Assembly (NCBI RefSeq): GCF_014697125.1
Contig: NZ_JACJRG010000008.1
Coordinates: forward strand, 62,001-126,000
Length of the DNA: 64,000 nucleotides
DNA from: Anabaena minutissima FACHB-250
GTDB taxonomy: Bacteria > Cyanobacteriota > Cyanobacteriia > Cyanobacteriales > Nostocaceae
Direction: 5' to 3'
Both the position numbers and the translations under genes were made by a program. Below are positions 23,888 through 32,787 of the stretch, in pieces (within the stretch, counting starts at the first letter, position 1; the number at the start of each line of letters is the position of its first letter). The notes under the pieces are model-generated. The model was not told where the DNA came from. It saw only the letters and a list, made by a program, of their open reading frames with translations, and did no database searches.

Positions 23888-25072
23888 CTATCTGTCAACA
23901 GACCCCATGATTACGTCGATACTACCGAGAATCACTACAACGTCTGCAACTTTCATGCCACGTAACAAATGAGGCAAAATCTGGAGGTTATTGAAATCTG
24001 CTGGACGAATCTTCCACCGCCAAGGAAAGACGTTATCATCACCAATCAGATAAATACCTAGTTCGCCTTTGCCGCTTTCTACACGGGCGTAAATTTCACC
24101 TTTGGGCATTTTGAAGGTGGGAGAAACTTTCTTACCAATGTATTGATAATCAAAGGCATCCCATTCTGATTTTTTCCCAGCCATTAAACGCTTGGCTTCT
24201 AGATTTTCGTAGGGGCCTCCGGGTAGTCCTTTGAGGGCTTGCTTGAGAATCTTCACAGATTCGCGCATTTCCCGCATCCGCACCATGTAACGCGCCATGC
24301 AATCACCGGTAGTTTCCCACTGCACGTCCCAATCAAAATCGTCGTAGCATTCGTAGTGGTCAACTTTCCGCAAATCCCATTTCACGCCAGAAGCGCGTAA
24401 CATCGGGCCAGACAGCCCCCAGTTAATAGCTTCTTCACGGCCAATAGTGCCAATACCTTCAATACGACGGCGGAAAATGGGGTTATTGGTAACTAACTTT
24501 TCGTATTCATCGACGACGGGCAAGAAATAATCACAGAATTCCATGCACTTATCTACCCAGCCATAGGGCAAATCAGCAGCTACACCACCAACGCGGAAGT
24601 AGTTGTTGTTGACCATGCGGTAGCCTGTGGCAGCTTCCCATAAATCATAGATCATCTCCCGTTCGCGGAATTGGTAGAAGAAGGGAGTTTGTGCGCCTAC
24701 GTCAGCTAGGAATGGACCGAACCACAGCAGATGGTTAGCGATACGATTCAATTCCAGCATAATGACGCGGATGTAGCTGGCGCGTTTTGGTACAGCCACA
24801 CCTGCCAATTTTTCCGGCGCGTTGACGGTGACAGCTTCATTAAACATCCCTGCTGCATAGTCCCAGCGACTAACGTAGGGGACATACATTACAGTGGTGC
24901 GGTTCTCGGCGATTTTTTCCATGCCTCGGTGTAGGTAGCCAATCACCGGTTCACAGTCAACAACGTCTTCACCATCCAAAGTGACAATTAGCCGCAAAAC
25001 CCCGTGCATGGAGGGATGGTGTGGCCCCATGTTCAGCACCATAGGTTCAGTGCGGGTTTCTATTCTTGCCAT
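23888..25072 (-). CDS. ndhH: NAD(P)H-quinone oxidoreductase subunit H (NDH-1, 49-kDa homologue)
   Basis: The 394-residue protein is a peripheral-arm subunit of thylakoid NDH-1, which passes electrons from ferredoxin to plastoquinone in respiration and cyclic flow. Family signatures are clear: [15 protein letters not shown] near residues 13-27, then [16 protein letters not shown], the [11 protein letters not shown]-type segment ([12 protein letters not shown] here) and the C-terminal [16 protein letters not shown]. Length and ends match cyanobacterial NdhH. It stands apart from other ndh genes, as is normal in cyanobacteria. A DUF185 methyltransferase of the NDUFAF7 type follows one gene downstream. 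Confidence 0.98.
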   Translation of the reverse strand: MARIETRTEPMVLNMGPHHPSMHGVLRLIVTLDGEDVVDCEPVIGYLHRGMEKIAENRTTVMYVPYVSRWDYAAGMFNEAVTVNAPEKLAGVAVPKRASYIRVIMLELNRIANHLLWFGPFLADVGAQTPFFYQFREREMIYDLWEAATGYRMVNNNYFRVGGVAADLPYGWVDKCMEFCDYFLPVVDEYEKLVTNNPIFRRRIEGIGTIGREEAINWGLSGPMLRASGVKWDLRKVDHYECYDDFDWDVQWETTGDCMARYMVRMREMRESVKILKQALKGLPGGPYENLEAKRLMAGKKSEWDAFDYQYIGKKVSPTFKMPKGEIYARVESGKGELGIYLIGDDNVFPWRWKIRPADFNNLQILPHLLRGMKVADVVVILGSIDVIMGSVDR

Positions 25073-25349
25073 AAATTCCGTGTTCTCCCATTAGAAAATT
25101 GTGAATTGAACCGCGTATATGCCATCCAGACAGGATTTTTCGTGTCTGCCAATGTCGTCATGTTCGTAGAGGCAATATCTTGGGGCAAGCCCGGCATTTA
25201 TTGCCCATACGGGAGTATGTTGGAGAGATGGGGGCAGCTGAGGGCTTTTTCTTGATGTTGCATTTTGTTTCACTTCTTCAACTATTATATGGAAGCTCGA
25301 TAACCAATAAATTAAGGCACTGGATTTTTTCATCTCTCATGGGAGGAGA

Positions 25350-25386
25350 GGTGACAGGTGACAGGTGACAGGTGACAGGTGACAGG
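25350..25386. repeat. GGTGACA x5 heptamer array
   Basis: Five consecutive perfect GGTGACA units followed by GG form the cleanest copy of this heptamer family in the window. Confidence 0.92.
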
Positions 25387-25727
25387 AAAGAAGCAGAGGT
25401 GCGGAGGAGACAAGAAATGATTTTTTGACTTTTTTCTGCCCAGTAACCGAAGACTGTTGATGTTAAACCAGTAATTTTGCTATTAAATTTGAATTTACCA
25501 GAAAAAATAGTGCTATATATTTTTGCTTTTAATTGTAACTTTATATGCACTGGCAAATAGAGTATTGTAGATGTTCTACATTCAGTATTTCAATGCTAGA
25601 TGCTGCTTATTCATGCGATCGCCCGATTTTCAGTTTATTCACCCATCCGTTAATTTAGATGATTTTAGATGTTTATTATTACCACAATTAAAACTAAACT
25701 AAATAGCTAATTATTAACTAAGAATAA

Positions 25728-25757
25728 TTGATTCTGATTTTTAAATTATCCTATAAT
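25728..25757 (+). promoter_or_regulatory. Sigma-70-type promoter for rsmH
   Basis: TTGATT (25728-25733) and TATAAT (25752-25757) are separated by 18 bp. Transcription would begin near 25764, which leaves the GTG at 25771 without room for a ribosome-binding site and supports the ATG at 25783 as start. Confidence 0.5.
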
Positions 25758-25782
25758 CCTCTATCTTTTTGTGCTAAATCTC

Positions 25783-26691
25783 ATGAATTCTCATTCTGCT
25801 AACTTGCCAGCTATCGAAGAACCGACATTTTCCCATTTACCAGTTTTACCGCAGGAAGTAATCACAGGTTTAGCACTACGCCCAGGCGGACACTATCTGG
25901 ATGCAACGGTAGGTGGTGGTGGTCATAGTTGTTTGATTTTAGGGGCTATACCGGATATACAGCTAACGGCTATTGACCAAGATGAGGATGCTTTAGCCGC
26001 AGCTAAAAAAGAGTTAGCCGAGTTTGGTGATAGGGTAAAGTTTATTCGCAGCAATTTTGCGACTTATAAGTTTCCTGTTGCCAGTTTTGATGGCATTCTC
26101 GCGGATTTGGGTGTGAGTTCTTATCACTTAGATACACCAGAACGAGGTTTTAGCTTTCGTCACACGGCTAGTTTAGATATGCGAATGGATCAAAGGCAAT
26201 CTTTGACTGCGGCTGATGTGATTAATGAGTGGGATGAGAAAGAATTAGCGGATATTTTCTTTAAATACGGAGAAGAACGACTATCACGGCGTATTGCCAA
26301 GCGCATTGTGGAAAAACGACCATTGCACACAACTACAGAATTAGCTGAGGCGATCGCAAGTTGTGTACCACCTAAGTACCGCTATGGTAGAATTCACCCG
26401 GCTACCCGTGTGTTTCAAGCTTTACGAATAGTGGTTAACGATGAGTTAAAGTCCCTAGAAACTTTTTTGGAGACTGCACCCAAAGCTTTAGTTACAGGTG
26501 GCAGAATCGTTATTATCAGTTTCCATAGTCTAGAAGACCGCTTAGTGAAGCATGGGTTACGTAATTCACCTTTGTTAAAAGTGTTGACTAAAAAGCCAAT
26601 TATTGCGACTGACGCAGAAATTAGTGATAATCCGCGATCGCGTTCTGCCAAACTCAGGATAGCAGAGAGAGTGCTGAGTGCTGAGTGCTGA
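25783..26691 (+). CDS. rsmH: 16S rRNA (cytosine(1402)-N4)-methyltransferase
   Basis: The 302-residue enzyme (start [13 protein letters not shown]) methylates C1402 in the decoding centre of 16S rRNA. It has the family blocks [22 protein letters not shown] (SAM site), [30 protein letters not shown] and [14 protein letters not shown]. The last six residues (VLSAEC) and the stop codon are encoded by the first units of a 17-copy GTGCTGA heptamer array, so the array has overwritten the original 3' end. The conserved domain ends before this point, so activity is probably kept. Confidence 0.97.
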   Translation: MNSHSANLPAIEEPTFSHLPVLPQEVITGLALRPGGHYLDATVGGGGHSCLILGAIPDIQLTAIDQDEDALAAAKKELAEFGDRVKFIRSNFATYKFPVASFDGILADLGVSSYHLDTPERGFSFRHTASLDMRMDQRQSLTAADVINEWDEKELADIFFKYGEERLSRRIAKRIVEKRPLHTTTELAEAIASCVPPKYRYGRIHPATRVFQALRIVVNDELKSLETFLETAPKALVTGGRIVIISFHSLEDRLVKHGLRNSPLLKVLTKKPIIATDAEISDNPRSRSAKLRIAERVLSAEC

Positions 26692-26790
26692 GTGTTGAGT
26701 GCTGAGTGCTGAGTGTTGAGTGCTGAGTGCTGAGTGCTGAGTGTTGAGTGTTGAGTGCTGAGTGTTGAGTGCTGAGTGCTGAGTGTTGAG
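26671..26790. repeat. 17-copy GTGCTGA/GTGTTGA heptamer array
   Basis: Seventeen consecutive heptamers (119 bp), GTGCTGA with seven GTGTTGA variants in a non-regular order, extend from inside the rsmH coding region to about 100 bp beyond it. They supply the rsmH stop codon at 26689-26691. Confidence 0.95.
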
Positions 26791-26881
26791 TCATTAGTTA
26801 CTACACCCAAAAGCAAAAGAGGGAGTAATTAAGCTCCCTCTTCAAAGGCAAGATAATAATTAAATTGGAAACAGACCTTAG

Positions 26882-29167
26882 TTATATGCGCTCTTTCGGT
26901 AGCATTGCTATGGGATTAATTGCTCCCTTACCTGCTGCGTGAATTTCAAAATGCAGGTGAGGTCCAGTGCTAAAACCAGTGCTACCCATGTTGGCAATAT
27001 GCTGTCCTTTGCGTACTTCTTGACCTGCTCGTACAAAAATTTTGCTGTTGTGAGCATAACGAGTTAACGTACCATCGGCATGACGGATATCTACAAGATT
27101 GCCATAGCCACCCTTATTCCAACCAGCTTTCTCAACAATGCCATCAGATGCTGTAACAATTGGTGTACCAACACCGTTGGCAATATCAATACCTCTGTGC
27201 ATTCTTCCCCAACGCCAACCATAGCCAGAGGTGAGTACACCTTTTGCTGGCCAAGTATAGGTTGCAGAAGAATCTGATGGAAGAGGTGTGCTTTCATCAA
27301 TTGTTCTGGGTAAATATTGGTCTACCGCAGCTAAAGGAGGTAGCTTGGCTGGAGAAACAGTAGTTCCTCTCATTCTTCCTAAAGAGTCGGAAGCATTAAC
27401 ACCAGATGGAGGTGTTGCTACTCGTATACCCGATGAATTACGGGATGGTGACAACTGGTTAGCTCCATTGTTAGGCAAGAACTCTGGATTAACTGGCTCG
27501 TTATTTAGAGGACGAGTAGCACGGAATTCCGGCTTAACTGGTTGGTTAGCGTAGCCAGGTGTTATGGGAGTAGGAACAGCAATCGGGATAGAAAATTCTG
27601 TTTGATTAGAAACAGGTCTAGAAACTGCCAAGCTATTGGGGGTGGCTACGGGAATTGGTACAGCCGCATCTGTTGTTTCTGAAGATGCGTTATTTCCAGA
27701 ATTCTGAGCGCGGTATTTTGCTTGTAATCTCTGAATTTCTGCTTGTAGGCTACGGAGTCGCTCGTTTTTTGCGCTGGCTACTCTGTCATTAGTCTTTTTG
27801 GGCTTCTGGATTTCTACAAAAGCTCTGGGTATTGGGGTGTCTCCACCTATACTTTGAGTAACGCGATTATTAGCAGTTGTTTCTAGTTCAACTGGGGTAG
27901 TTGCTTGGTTTTGGCTCTCTTCAGTTGCTGTTGTTGGCACAGCGAGACTAGTGTTATCAGCTAAAACAGATTCTTGTGAAGTAATCGGTTGGGAATTAAT
28001 GCTAGTGGGTTTTACAGGAATACTAGCTATTTCAGAATTAATCCCGTACTGTCTGTTTATTGGGTTCTGAGCAGCAGGAATCACCAATTGTTGGCTAATT
28101 TGCAACTGATTGGGATCACTGATTCCATTGGCTTTAACTAGTTCTGAAACAGAAGTATTGTATCTGCTAGCGATCGCAGCTAGGGTATCTCCTGGTTTGA
28201 CCTCGTATCTTGCTCGTTGGGATGGCGCAGTAATTTTTGGTGTAACTATTGGTGCAGTTATTGCTGGTGGCTGCACAGGGATAGTAACCGCTTGTGGCTG
28301 TTTTACACTCGTTGCCAGATTATCTTGATTACCATTGGTGGGAATTGGCAATTGTTCGATAACTGTGCTGTTAGTGCTGAGAGGGGGCAGCTGATTGGCT
28401 ATAGCCGTTGGCTGCTTCAAATCAGAGGTATTTTTTGATAAATCTTTTGACTCCTCAGACCGCAACTCCGCCAGACTTTTTCTTAAACGGTTCGATTTTT
28501 CTTGGAGGCGATTAAGAGCAAATTCTTGCTGCGCCTTCAATTGAAGATTCATTTCACCACTAGCAGCTGCACTATCTGCGGCCTCTGTTTGTGGCTGGGT
28601 TTTTATAAATGCAGTTTGTTCACCATTAACATTGTTAGTTTTAGCAAGCTGCTCTACAGACTCTTTAGCTTGCTGTTGCTGTGACTGTTGGTCTTGCTGG
28701 TCTATGGAAGTTTTGTAAGTTAATAAATTTTGAGAAAGAGTTTCTGAGGTAGAAGTTGGCACAGACATTCCACTTGCCAAAACTTGCCATTTAGCTTCAA
28801 GCCCAGGCAATTGTGAAACTGCTGTCGGTTCAAATATGACAGGATTCTCTGGCACGCTTGCTGATAAGACTACAGGAGTCCCCAGCTTGGTGGGAGCAAA
28901 TTTCACTTGATTATCAGAGGTAGCAGGAGCAGTTGAGGCGGCTTTTTGGCTACCTACCGGTGCTGCGGCTTGGGCTTGATCGCTTTGCCGAGTCACCAAA
29001 AGGCTGGTTGCTCCCATCGAGATTGCTAAACCAATCATGGCTACTTGTGTCCGCGCTCGACGATTCGCCTTATTGTTCGCCACGTTTAGTTGATCCATTG
29101 GGGCATCATCGTTGCTTGGGGTATTTTTCAACACAGCCTTTACTCTTTTTTTCAATGCTCGTTTCAA
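26882..29167 (-). CDS. LysM and M23 (LytM-type) peptidoglycan hydrolase-like protein
   Basis: The 761-residue envelope protein has a basic N-terminus and one hydrophobic segment (about 41-60, ARTQVAMIGLAISMGATSLL). A long Gln/Pro/Thr-rich region follows with a short coiled coil (about 205-235), then a LysM domain (YEVKPGDTLAAIASRYNTSV, about 315-360) and a C-terminal M23 domain. The M23 domain shows SGYGWRWGRMHRGIDIA and GPHLHFEIHA, which hold the zinc ligands (HxxxD and HxH). Such proteins cleave or activate cleavage of peptidoglycan cross-links during septation, as NlpD/EnvC do. The first motif retains HRGID, so it may be catalytic. Confidence 0.9.
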   Translation of the reverse strand: MKRALKKRVKAVLKNTPSNDDAPMDQLNVANNKANRRARTQVAMIGLAISMGATSLLVTRQSDQAQAAAPVGSQKAASTAPATSDNQVKFAPTKLGTPVVLSASVPENPVIFEPTAVSQLPGLEAKWQVLASGMSVPTSTSETLSQNLLTYKTSIDQQDQQSQQQQAKESVEQLAKTNNVNGEQTAFIKTQPQTEAADSAAASGEMNLQLKAQQEFALNRLQEKSNRLRKSLAELRSEESKDLSKNTSDLKQPTAIANQLPPLSTNSTVIEQLPIPTNGNQDNLATSVKQPQAVTIPVQPPAITAPIVTPKITAPSQRARYEVKPGDTLAAIASRYNTSVSELVKANGISDPNQLQISQQLVIPAAQNPINRQYGINSEIASIPVKPTSINSQPITSQESVLADNTSLAVPTTATEESQNQATTPVELETTANNRVTQSIGGDTPIPRAFVEIQKPKKTNDRVASAKNERLRSLQAEIQRLQAKYRAQNSGNNASSETTDAAVPIPVATPNSLAVSRPVSNQTEFSIPIAVPTPITPGYANQPVKPEFRATRPLNNEPVNPEFLPNNGANQLSPSRNSSGIRVATPPSGVNASDSLGRMRGTTVSPAKLPPLAAVDQYLPRTIDESTPLPSDSSATYTWPAKGVLTSGYGWRWGRMHRGIDIANGVGTPIVTASDGIVEKAGWNKGGYGNLVDIRHADGTLTRYAHNSKIFVRAGQEVRKGQHIANMGSTGFSTGPHLHFEIHAAGKGAINPIAMLPKERI

Positions 29168-29964
29168 AGACGACCTCCTATGATCAATAGTGCTTAACTG
29201 ACCTAGATTTTTCAGTTGGAACTAGTCAACGATCTAGATCACATCACACGATAGATCAAGATCACTTTTACCAGAGATACATAGGCAAGATTAACCTGGT
29301 TCTCTGATTTAGACAAGTTCACACCTGTTAGCAAAACTTAAAAAGTTGCTATGCTGACTTGTCCGTTCGACTCCTCACCCCCTCACGCAGTTTGCTGTTC
29401 TCAGAGTTGTCTTAGCTTACTCTTGCTTTTGGCGGTCTGACTAGAAAATACATGATACCTTCCAAGGAAACAGTCGCTGTGAGCAATTCTCACTAAGACT
29501 TCTGGAATAGCGATGCCCCTTGATGTAAATATCTTCAAGGGTTTTTTAGCAGATCCGTCTACCCAACACGAGACTTTACGTTGATTATTCCCTAAAAAAC
29601 AACCGTACAAACTTATAACCGCTTTTTTCTTCCTCAAAAATATTTATTCAGAAAAAATGGTTCAAACTCTTTATAAGAGAGAGGTTGCAATTTTTTGTTC
29701 CCCATAGCTCAACCGTTTTAATTCATCAAAATCTATCATTCAAACTTCAGAAGTGATGAGATTTGATATACAAATTTCTTATCATAAAAACATCTATTTT
29801 TTCTGTCTTTTCAATATAATTACAGTTGACAGTAAAAATTAACGTAACAAATAATACGTTTTTAAATATATATACGAAAGATTCATGAGTCTATAAGTCT
29901 CATTTCGCAATGAACATGAATATTTTGCGTAGGCAAAATTACTTACGCAAAATCTAGTTCAAAA
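29168..29964. other. Long intergenic region upstream of the M23 gene
   Basis: No supported gene is seen in about 800 bp. A 78-codon minus-strand frame at 29401-29637 has no recognisable homology. The right part is extremely AT-rich. An inverted repeat follows the trmL stop (29922-29953). Confidence 0.45.
29922..29953. terminator. Inverted repeat after trmL
   Basis: ATTTTGCGTA and TACGCAAAAT are perfect 10-bp inverted copies with a 12-nt loop, 12 bp beyond the trmL stop on the minus strand. There is no clear T-tract, so termination is likely but unproven. Confidence 0.5.
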
Positions 29965-30426
29965 TTATAGTAAATAACCTAACTGGCGACGAGCTTCAAA
30001 TAAACCTACAGCTACACTGACGGATAGATTCAAGCTGCGAACACCTGGTTGAGCCATTGGAATGTGTAAGATGGCATCACAAATCGACAAAACTTCTGCT
30101 GGTAAGCCAGTAGTTTCACTACCGAACAATAACCAATCATCATCTTGAAATTGGTGGTAAATATAATTAGAACTACCGTGAACAGAAAAACCCAACAATC
30201 GTCCTCCACGCTCTTGATGCGCTTTTGTAAACGCCTCTAGAGATTTGTGATAGTGCAGCTTAACGTAAGGCCAGTAATCTAAACCGGCTCGTTTGAGGTA
30301 GCGATCGCTAATTTCAAATCCCAACGGACCGACTAGATGTAACTCTGTACCTGTAGCCGCACAAGTACGGGCGATATTACCTGTATTGGGGGGAATTTGC
30401 GGATTCACTAAAACTACCTGGGGCAT
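29965..30426 (-). CDS. trmL: tRNA (cytidine/uridine-34 2'-O)-methyltransferase
   Basis: The 153-residue SPOUT-class enzyme shows NPQIPPNTGNIARTCAATG at the N-terminus (residues 8-26), FGSETTGLP (about 101-109) and the C-terminal knot IPMAQPGVRSLNLSVSVAVG (127-146). These match TrmL, which 2'-O-methylates the wobble base of certain tRNA-Leu species. The length is normal for the family. It is flanked by an inverted repeat after its stop and by short intergenic DNA before it. Confidence 0.93.
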   Translation of the reverse strand: MPQVVLVNPQIPPNTGNIARTCAATGTELHLVGPLGFEISDRYLKRAGLDYWPYVKLHYHKSLEAFTKAHQERGGRLLGFSVHGSSNYIYHQFQDDDWLLFGSETTGLPAEVLSICDAILHIPMAQPGVRSLNLSVSVAVGLFEARRQLGYLL

Positions 30427-30655
30427 TGTCCGTAAAACTTCTATTTGTATAAAAAGATATATTTACCATGAAAAATCTACCAATAGACAGAGGCTAATCA
30501 TAGGTTTTGTTAATAAATGTCAAGCGAGTAATATAGATTAAATTTTTAAAAGCAAAAATTGATACCTTTGAGGCGTAAATAGTCATGAGATTTTTGCTAA
30601 AGACGGCGAATGATCCTGTCTCTTTGAGTGTCAAAATGGTTTTAGCTGGTGAACA

Positions 30656-30680
30656 CCCTGGGTTCTGGAAAAACCCAGGG
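30656..30680. repeat. Perfect hairpin CCCTGGGTT/AACCCAGGG
   Basis: A 9-bp perfect stem with a 7-nt loop lies between the stop of gshA (minus, 30727) and the trmL start. It is followed by no long T-run on either strand. It may be a terminator for gshA or a dispersed hairpin. Confidence 0.5.
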
Positions 30681-30726
30681 TTATTGGCTCTCACCAATAA
30701 TCTACGATTGCTATATCAATATATGA

Positions 30727-31866
30727 TTAAGCGGCGAGAGACGAACACAATTTGTCTTGCAGTTCGATTTCGCGTTCGTAAGTTGCGGTAATGGCTTGGG
30801 TGATCACTTGCTGGCTGTCTAAACCAACTTTATGTAGTTGCAGCCAGTGTTGGGCTTCATTCCCGGCGCGGAGGATTTTCTGTAAGGGGGAAAGGAAACA
30901 GCTAAAACCTTGTTCTTTGGCGATCGCCCAAACTTCTGTATAAAGTTCAGTTATCCAATCTCTGGCTATAATCGTGCGACCATCTTGCCAATGTGTTAGT
31001 TGAGCATCCAGGCTACCACTAGCGGCTGCTATTTCGTTATTAGTAGTGATAGTGATGAGTTCTTCAGGAGAAAAAATACTTTGGGTTAGAGGATCTAAAT
31101 CAGGATTTTCTATTAGTTGCAACAACCGTGCTTCTAAAAGGGCGGTGATTGAGAGTAAGGCGATGGGATCTGTCACTAAGTCGCAGATTCTTAATTCCAG
31201 GCGATTGAGATCATAAGGACGGCGATCGCCATTTGGCCTGACTGATACCCACAAGTGACGGACATTTTGCATTTTCCCTGCAAGTAGTTGCTGTTCTACC
31301 CATTCAATATGATGGGCGTGACTTGCAAACAGTGGTACATGGGTTGGTGTTTGGGGAAAAACAGCCCAACGGGTGGAGTGATAACCGGTGGCTTTACCAT
31401 CTATGAAGGGAGATGAAGCACTTAAGGCTAAATATAGTGGTGCTTCCAGGCGAACCAACCGACAAGCTCGCATTAACACTTCTGGATCATCTATACCTAT
31501 ATTGATATGCACGCTAGCGGTGACTACCTTGGTATTGTAGGTATTTTCGATGTAGTCGTGATAGGGGTTAGCCGGATCGGAACGCATGAAGCGATCGCTT
31601 CCACCCAAAGATAAGGTACTTCCCGGAATTAGGGTATAGTCTCCCAATGTTTGCAGGTATTTTCGCAATTCGTGCCGAGGACGCAGCAAGGCACACAACA
31701 GGCTTTCATAATTGTGCAAGGGACTGGTTACGTATTCTACATTGCGACTATCTGGTTCTCGCATAAACCCGTCCAAGTCTGCAACAATTTTATCCGAGAG
31801 ACCGACTATTTCCCCTTGCGGTGTACCAGTGTACATTTCAATTTCAAAGCCTTTTAATAAGACCAC
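30727..31866 (-). CDS. gshA: Glutamate--cysteine ligase (cyanobacterial GCS2 type)
   Basis: The 379-residue enzyme makes gamma-glutamylcysteine, the first step of glutathione synthesis. It starts MVLLKGFEIEMYTGTPQGE, which contains the family's Glu-rich ATP-grasp-like GFEIEM element. It continues with PRHELRKYLQTLG, HVNIGI-type (ASVHINIGIDDPE) and LRICDLVTDPIALLS. This is the cyanobacterial/proteobacterial GCS2 group, distinct from the E. coli enzyme. Length and ends fit. It stands alone; glutathione supply fits the oxidative load of photosynthesis. Confidence 0.93.
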   Translation of the reverse strand: MVLLKGFEIEMYTGTPQGEIVGLSDKIVADLDGFMREPDSRNVEYVTSPLHNYESLLCALLRPRHELRKYLQTLGDYTLIPGSTLSLGGSDRFMRSDPANPYHDYIENTYNTKVVTASVHINIGIDDPEVLMRACRLVRLEAPLYLALSASSPFIDGKATGYHSTRWAVFPQTPTHVPLFASHAHHIEWVEQQLLAGKMQNVRHLWVSVRPNGDRRPYDLNRLELRICDLVTDPIALLSITALLEARLLQLIENPDLDPLTQSIFSPEELITITTNNEIAAASGSLDAQLTHWQDGRTIIARDWITELYTEVWAIAKEQGFSCFLSPLQKILRAGNEAQHWLQLHKVGLDSQQVITQAITATYEREIELQDKLCSSLAA

Positions 31867-32384
31867 TGCGTTCTCCTCGGCTCTTCCTGCCTATAGATTT
31901 TATCGACGTTAAACCAGTTTTTGTATCGACTATGAGACCTAATTTAAAGTTAAGAATTATGGAATTTGACCTTATCTACAGGCAAGGTAAATTTTGAGAG
32001 TATGATTAACTCTCAATTCACAATTCCTCACAATCTCTAATCTCAACAAATTGATTAGAAATATTTATTTTGCGTGTGCATCTTAATACTTAGATTATCT
32101 GTTGAGGTCGGTAACGGGTGATGGGTAATCACCCACGTTTGATTATGAATTACCGATAAAAGCAGTCTCTAAGGAAAATACCGGGATTTAATGCGAATTT
32201 TCTCTTGTTGTTGCCTTGGTATGGTTGAAAATTTGCCAGTCTTTATCATCTCATAAAATGCTGCTTTCTTTACTTAAATTTTGGCAGATTACGAGTAGAA
32301 ATTCGTCCCACTTGGCGTTATCCAGGCGATCGCGCTCTCTATATACTGAATGATGGTCGCGTAAATGTGTTTTGAACCTGCATT
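31867..32384. other. Intergenic region between gshA and the ABM gene
   Basis: No gene is seen in 518 bp. It should hold the divergent gshA and ABM promoters. A small perfect hairpin, GGGTGAT-GGGTA-ATCACCC, lies near 32116-32134, and a HIP1 site is near 32326. Confidence 0.45.
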
Positions 32385-32684
32385 ATGATTTTGGAAGCAG
32401 TAATGCTTAATGTTAAACATGGCATGGAGCAAGATTTTGAAGGTGCTTTCCCACAAGCCTCAAACATCATTTCATCGATGAATGGTTATATCTCCCATGA
32501 ACTGCATAAATGTTTGGAAGTAGAAGGTAAGTATTTATTACTAGTGAAATGGAAAAATTTAGAAGCACATACCATCGGATTTAGAAATTCTCCTGAATAT
32601 CAGGAATGGAAACAACTCCTACACCATTTTTATGATCCATTTCCTACGGTAGAACACTTTGAACCCATCTTAATTTTTCGGTAA
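32385..32684 (+). CDS. Antibiotic biosynthesis monooxygenase (ABM) domain protein
   Basis: The 99-residue dimeric alpha-beta-barrel protein has the pattern of the family: MILEAVMLNVKHGMEQDFEG, a central GYISHELHK strand, LLLVKWKNLEAHTIGFRNS and a C-terminal 'HFYDPFPTVEHFEPI' segment. ABM proteins range from heme or quinol monooxygenases to non-catalytic ligand-binding dimers; catalytic residues cannot be fixed here. The gene precedes recJ by 103 bp on the same strand but with no sign of coupling. Confidence 0.85.
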   Translation: MILEAVMLNVKHGMEQDFEGAFPQASNIISSMNGYISHELHKCLEVEGKYLLLVKWKNLEAHTIGFRNSPEYQEWKQLLHHFYDPFPTVEHFEPILIFR

Positions 32685-32787
32685 AGGTTTGGTAAGATTT
32701 TTTTGAGTAACCAGAGGGGTAAAGCTACTATAGGCTTCATCCCTCTAATTGTGTGCTGACACCTCATAGCTGACAGCCAATAGCTAA

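Larger units (their letters stand above)
25073..25770. other. Divergent intergenic region, ndhH / rsmH
   Basis: No convincing gene is seen in about 700 bp. Short open frames here are low-complexity or repeat-derived. It includes five GGTGACA heptamers (25350-25386) and a good sigma-70-type promoter facing rsmH. Confidence 0.5.

Noticed and set aside
25091-25556. Two minus-strand frames of 80 and 92 codons
   Set aside because: One is low complexity without homology; the other reads through the GGTGACA array (LSPVTCHLSPVT).
26415-26816. 133-codon minus-strand frame with STQHSTL repeats
   Set aside because: It is the translation of the GTGCTGA heptamer array plus the antisense of rsmH.
29365-29395. 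Yfr1-like core (ACTCCTCAC)
   Set aside because: Only the 9-base core is present; flanking stems expected of the small RNA were not found.
29401-29637. 78-codon minus-strand frame
   Set aside because: No homology, no ribosome-binding site, odd composition (many Cys/Ser/Lys) and a gap between real genes; not supported as a gene.
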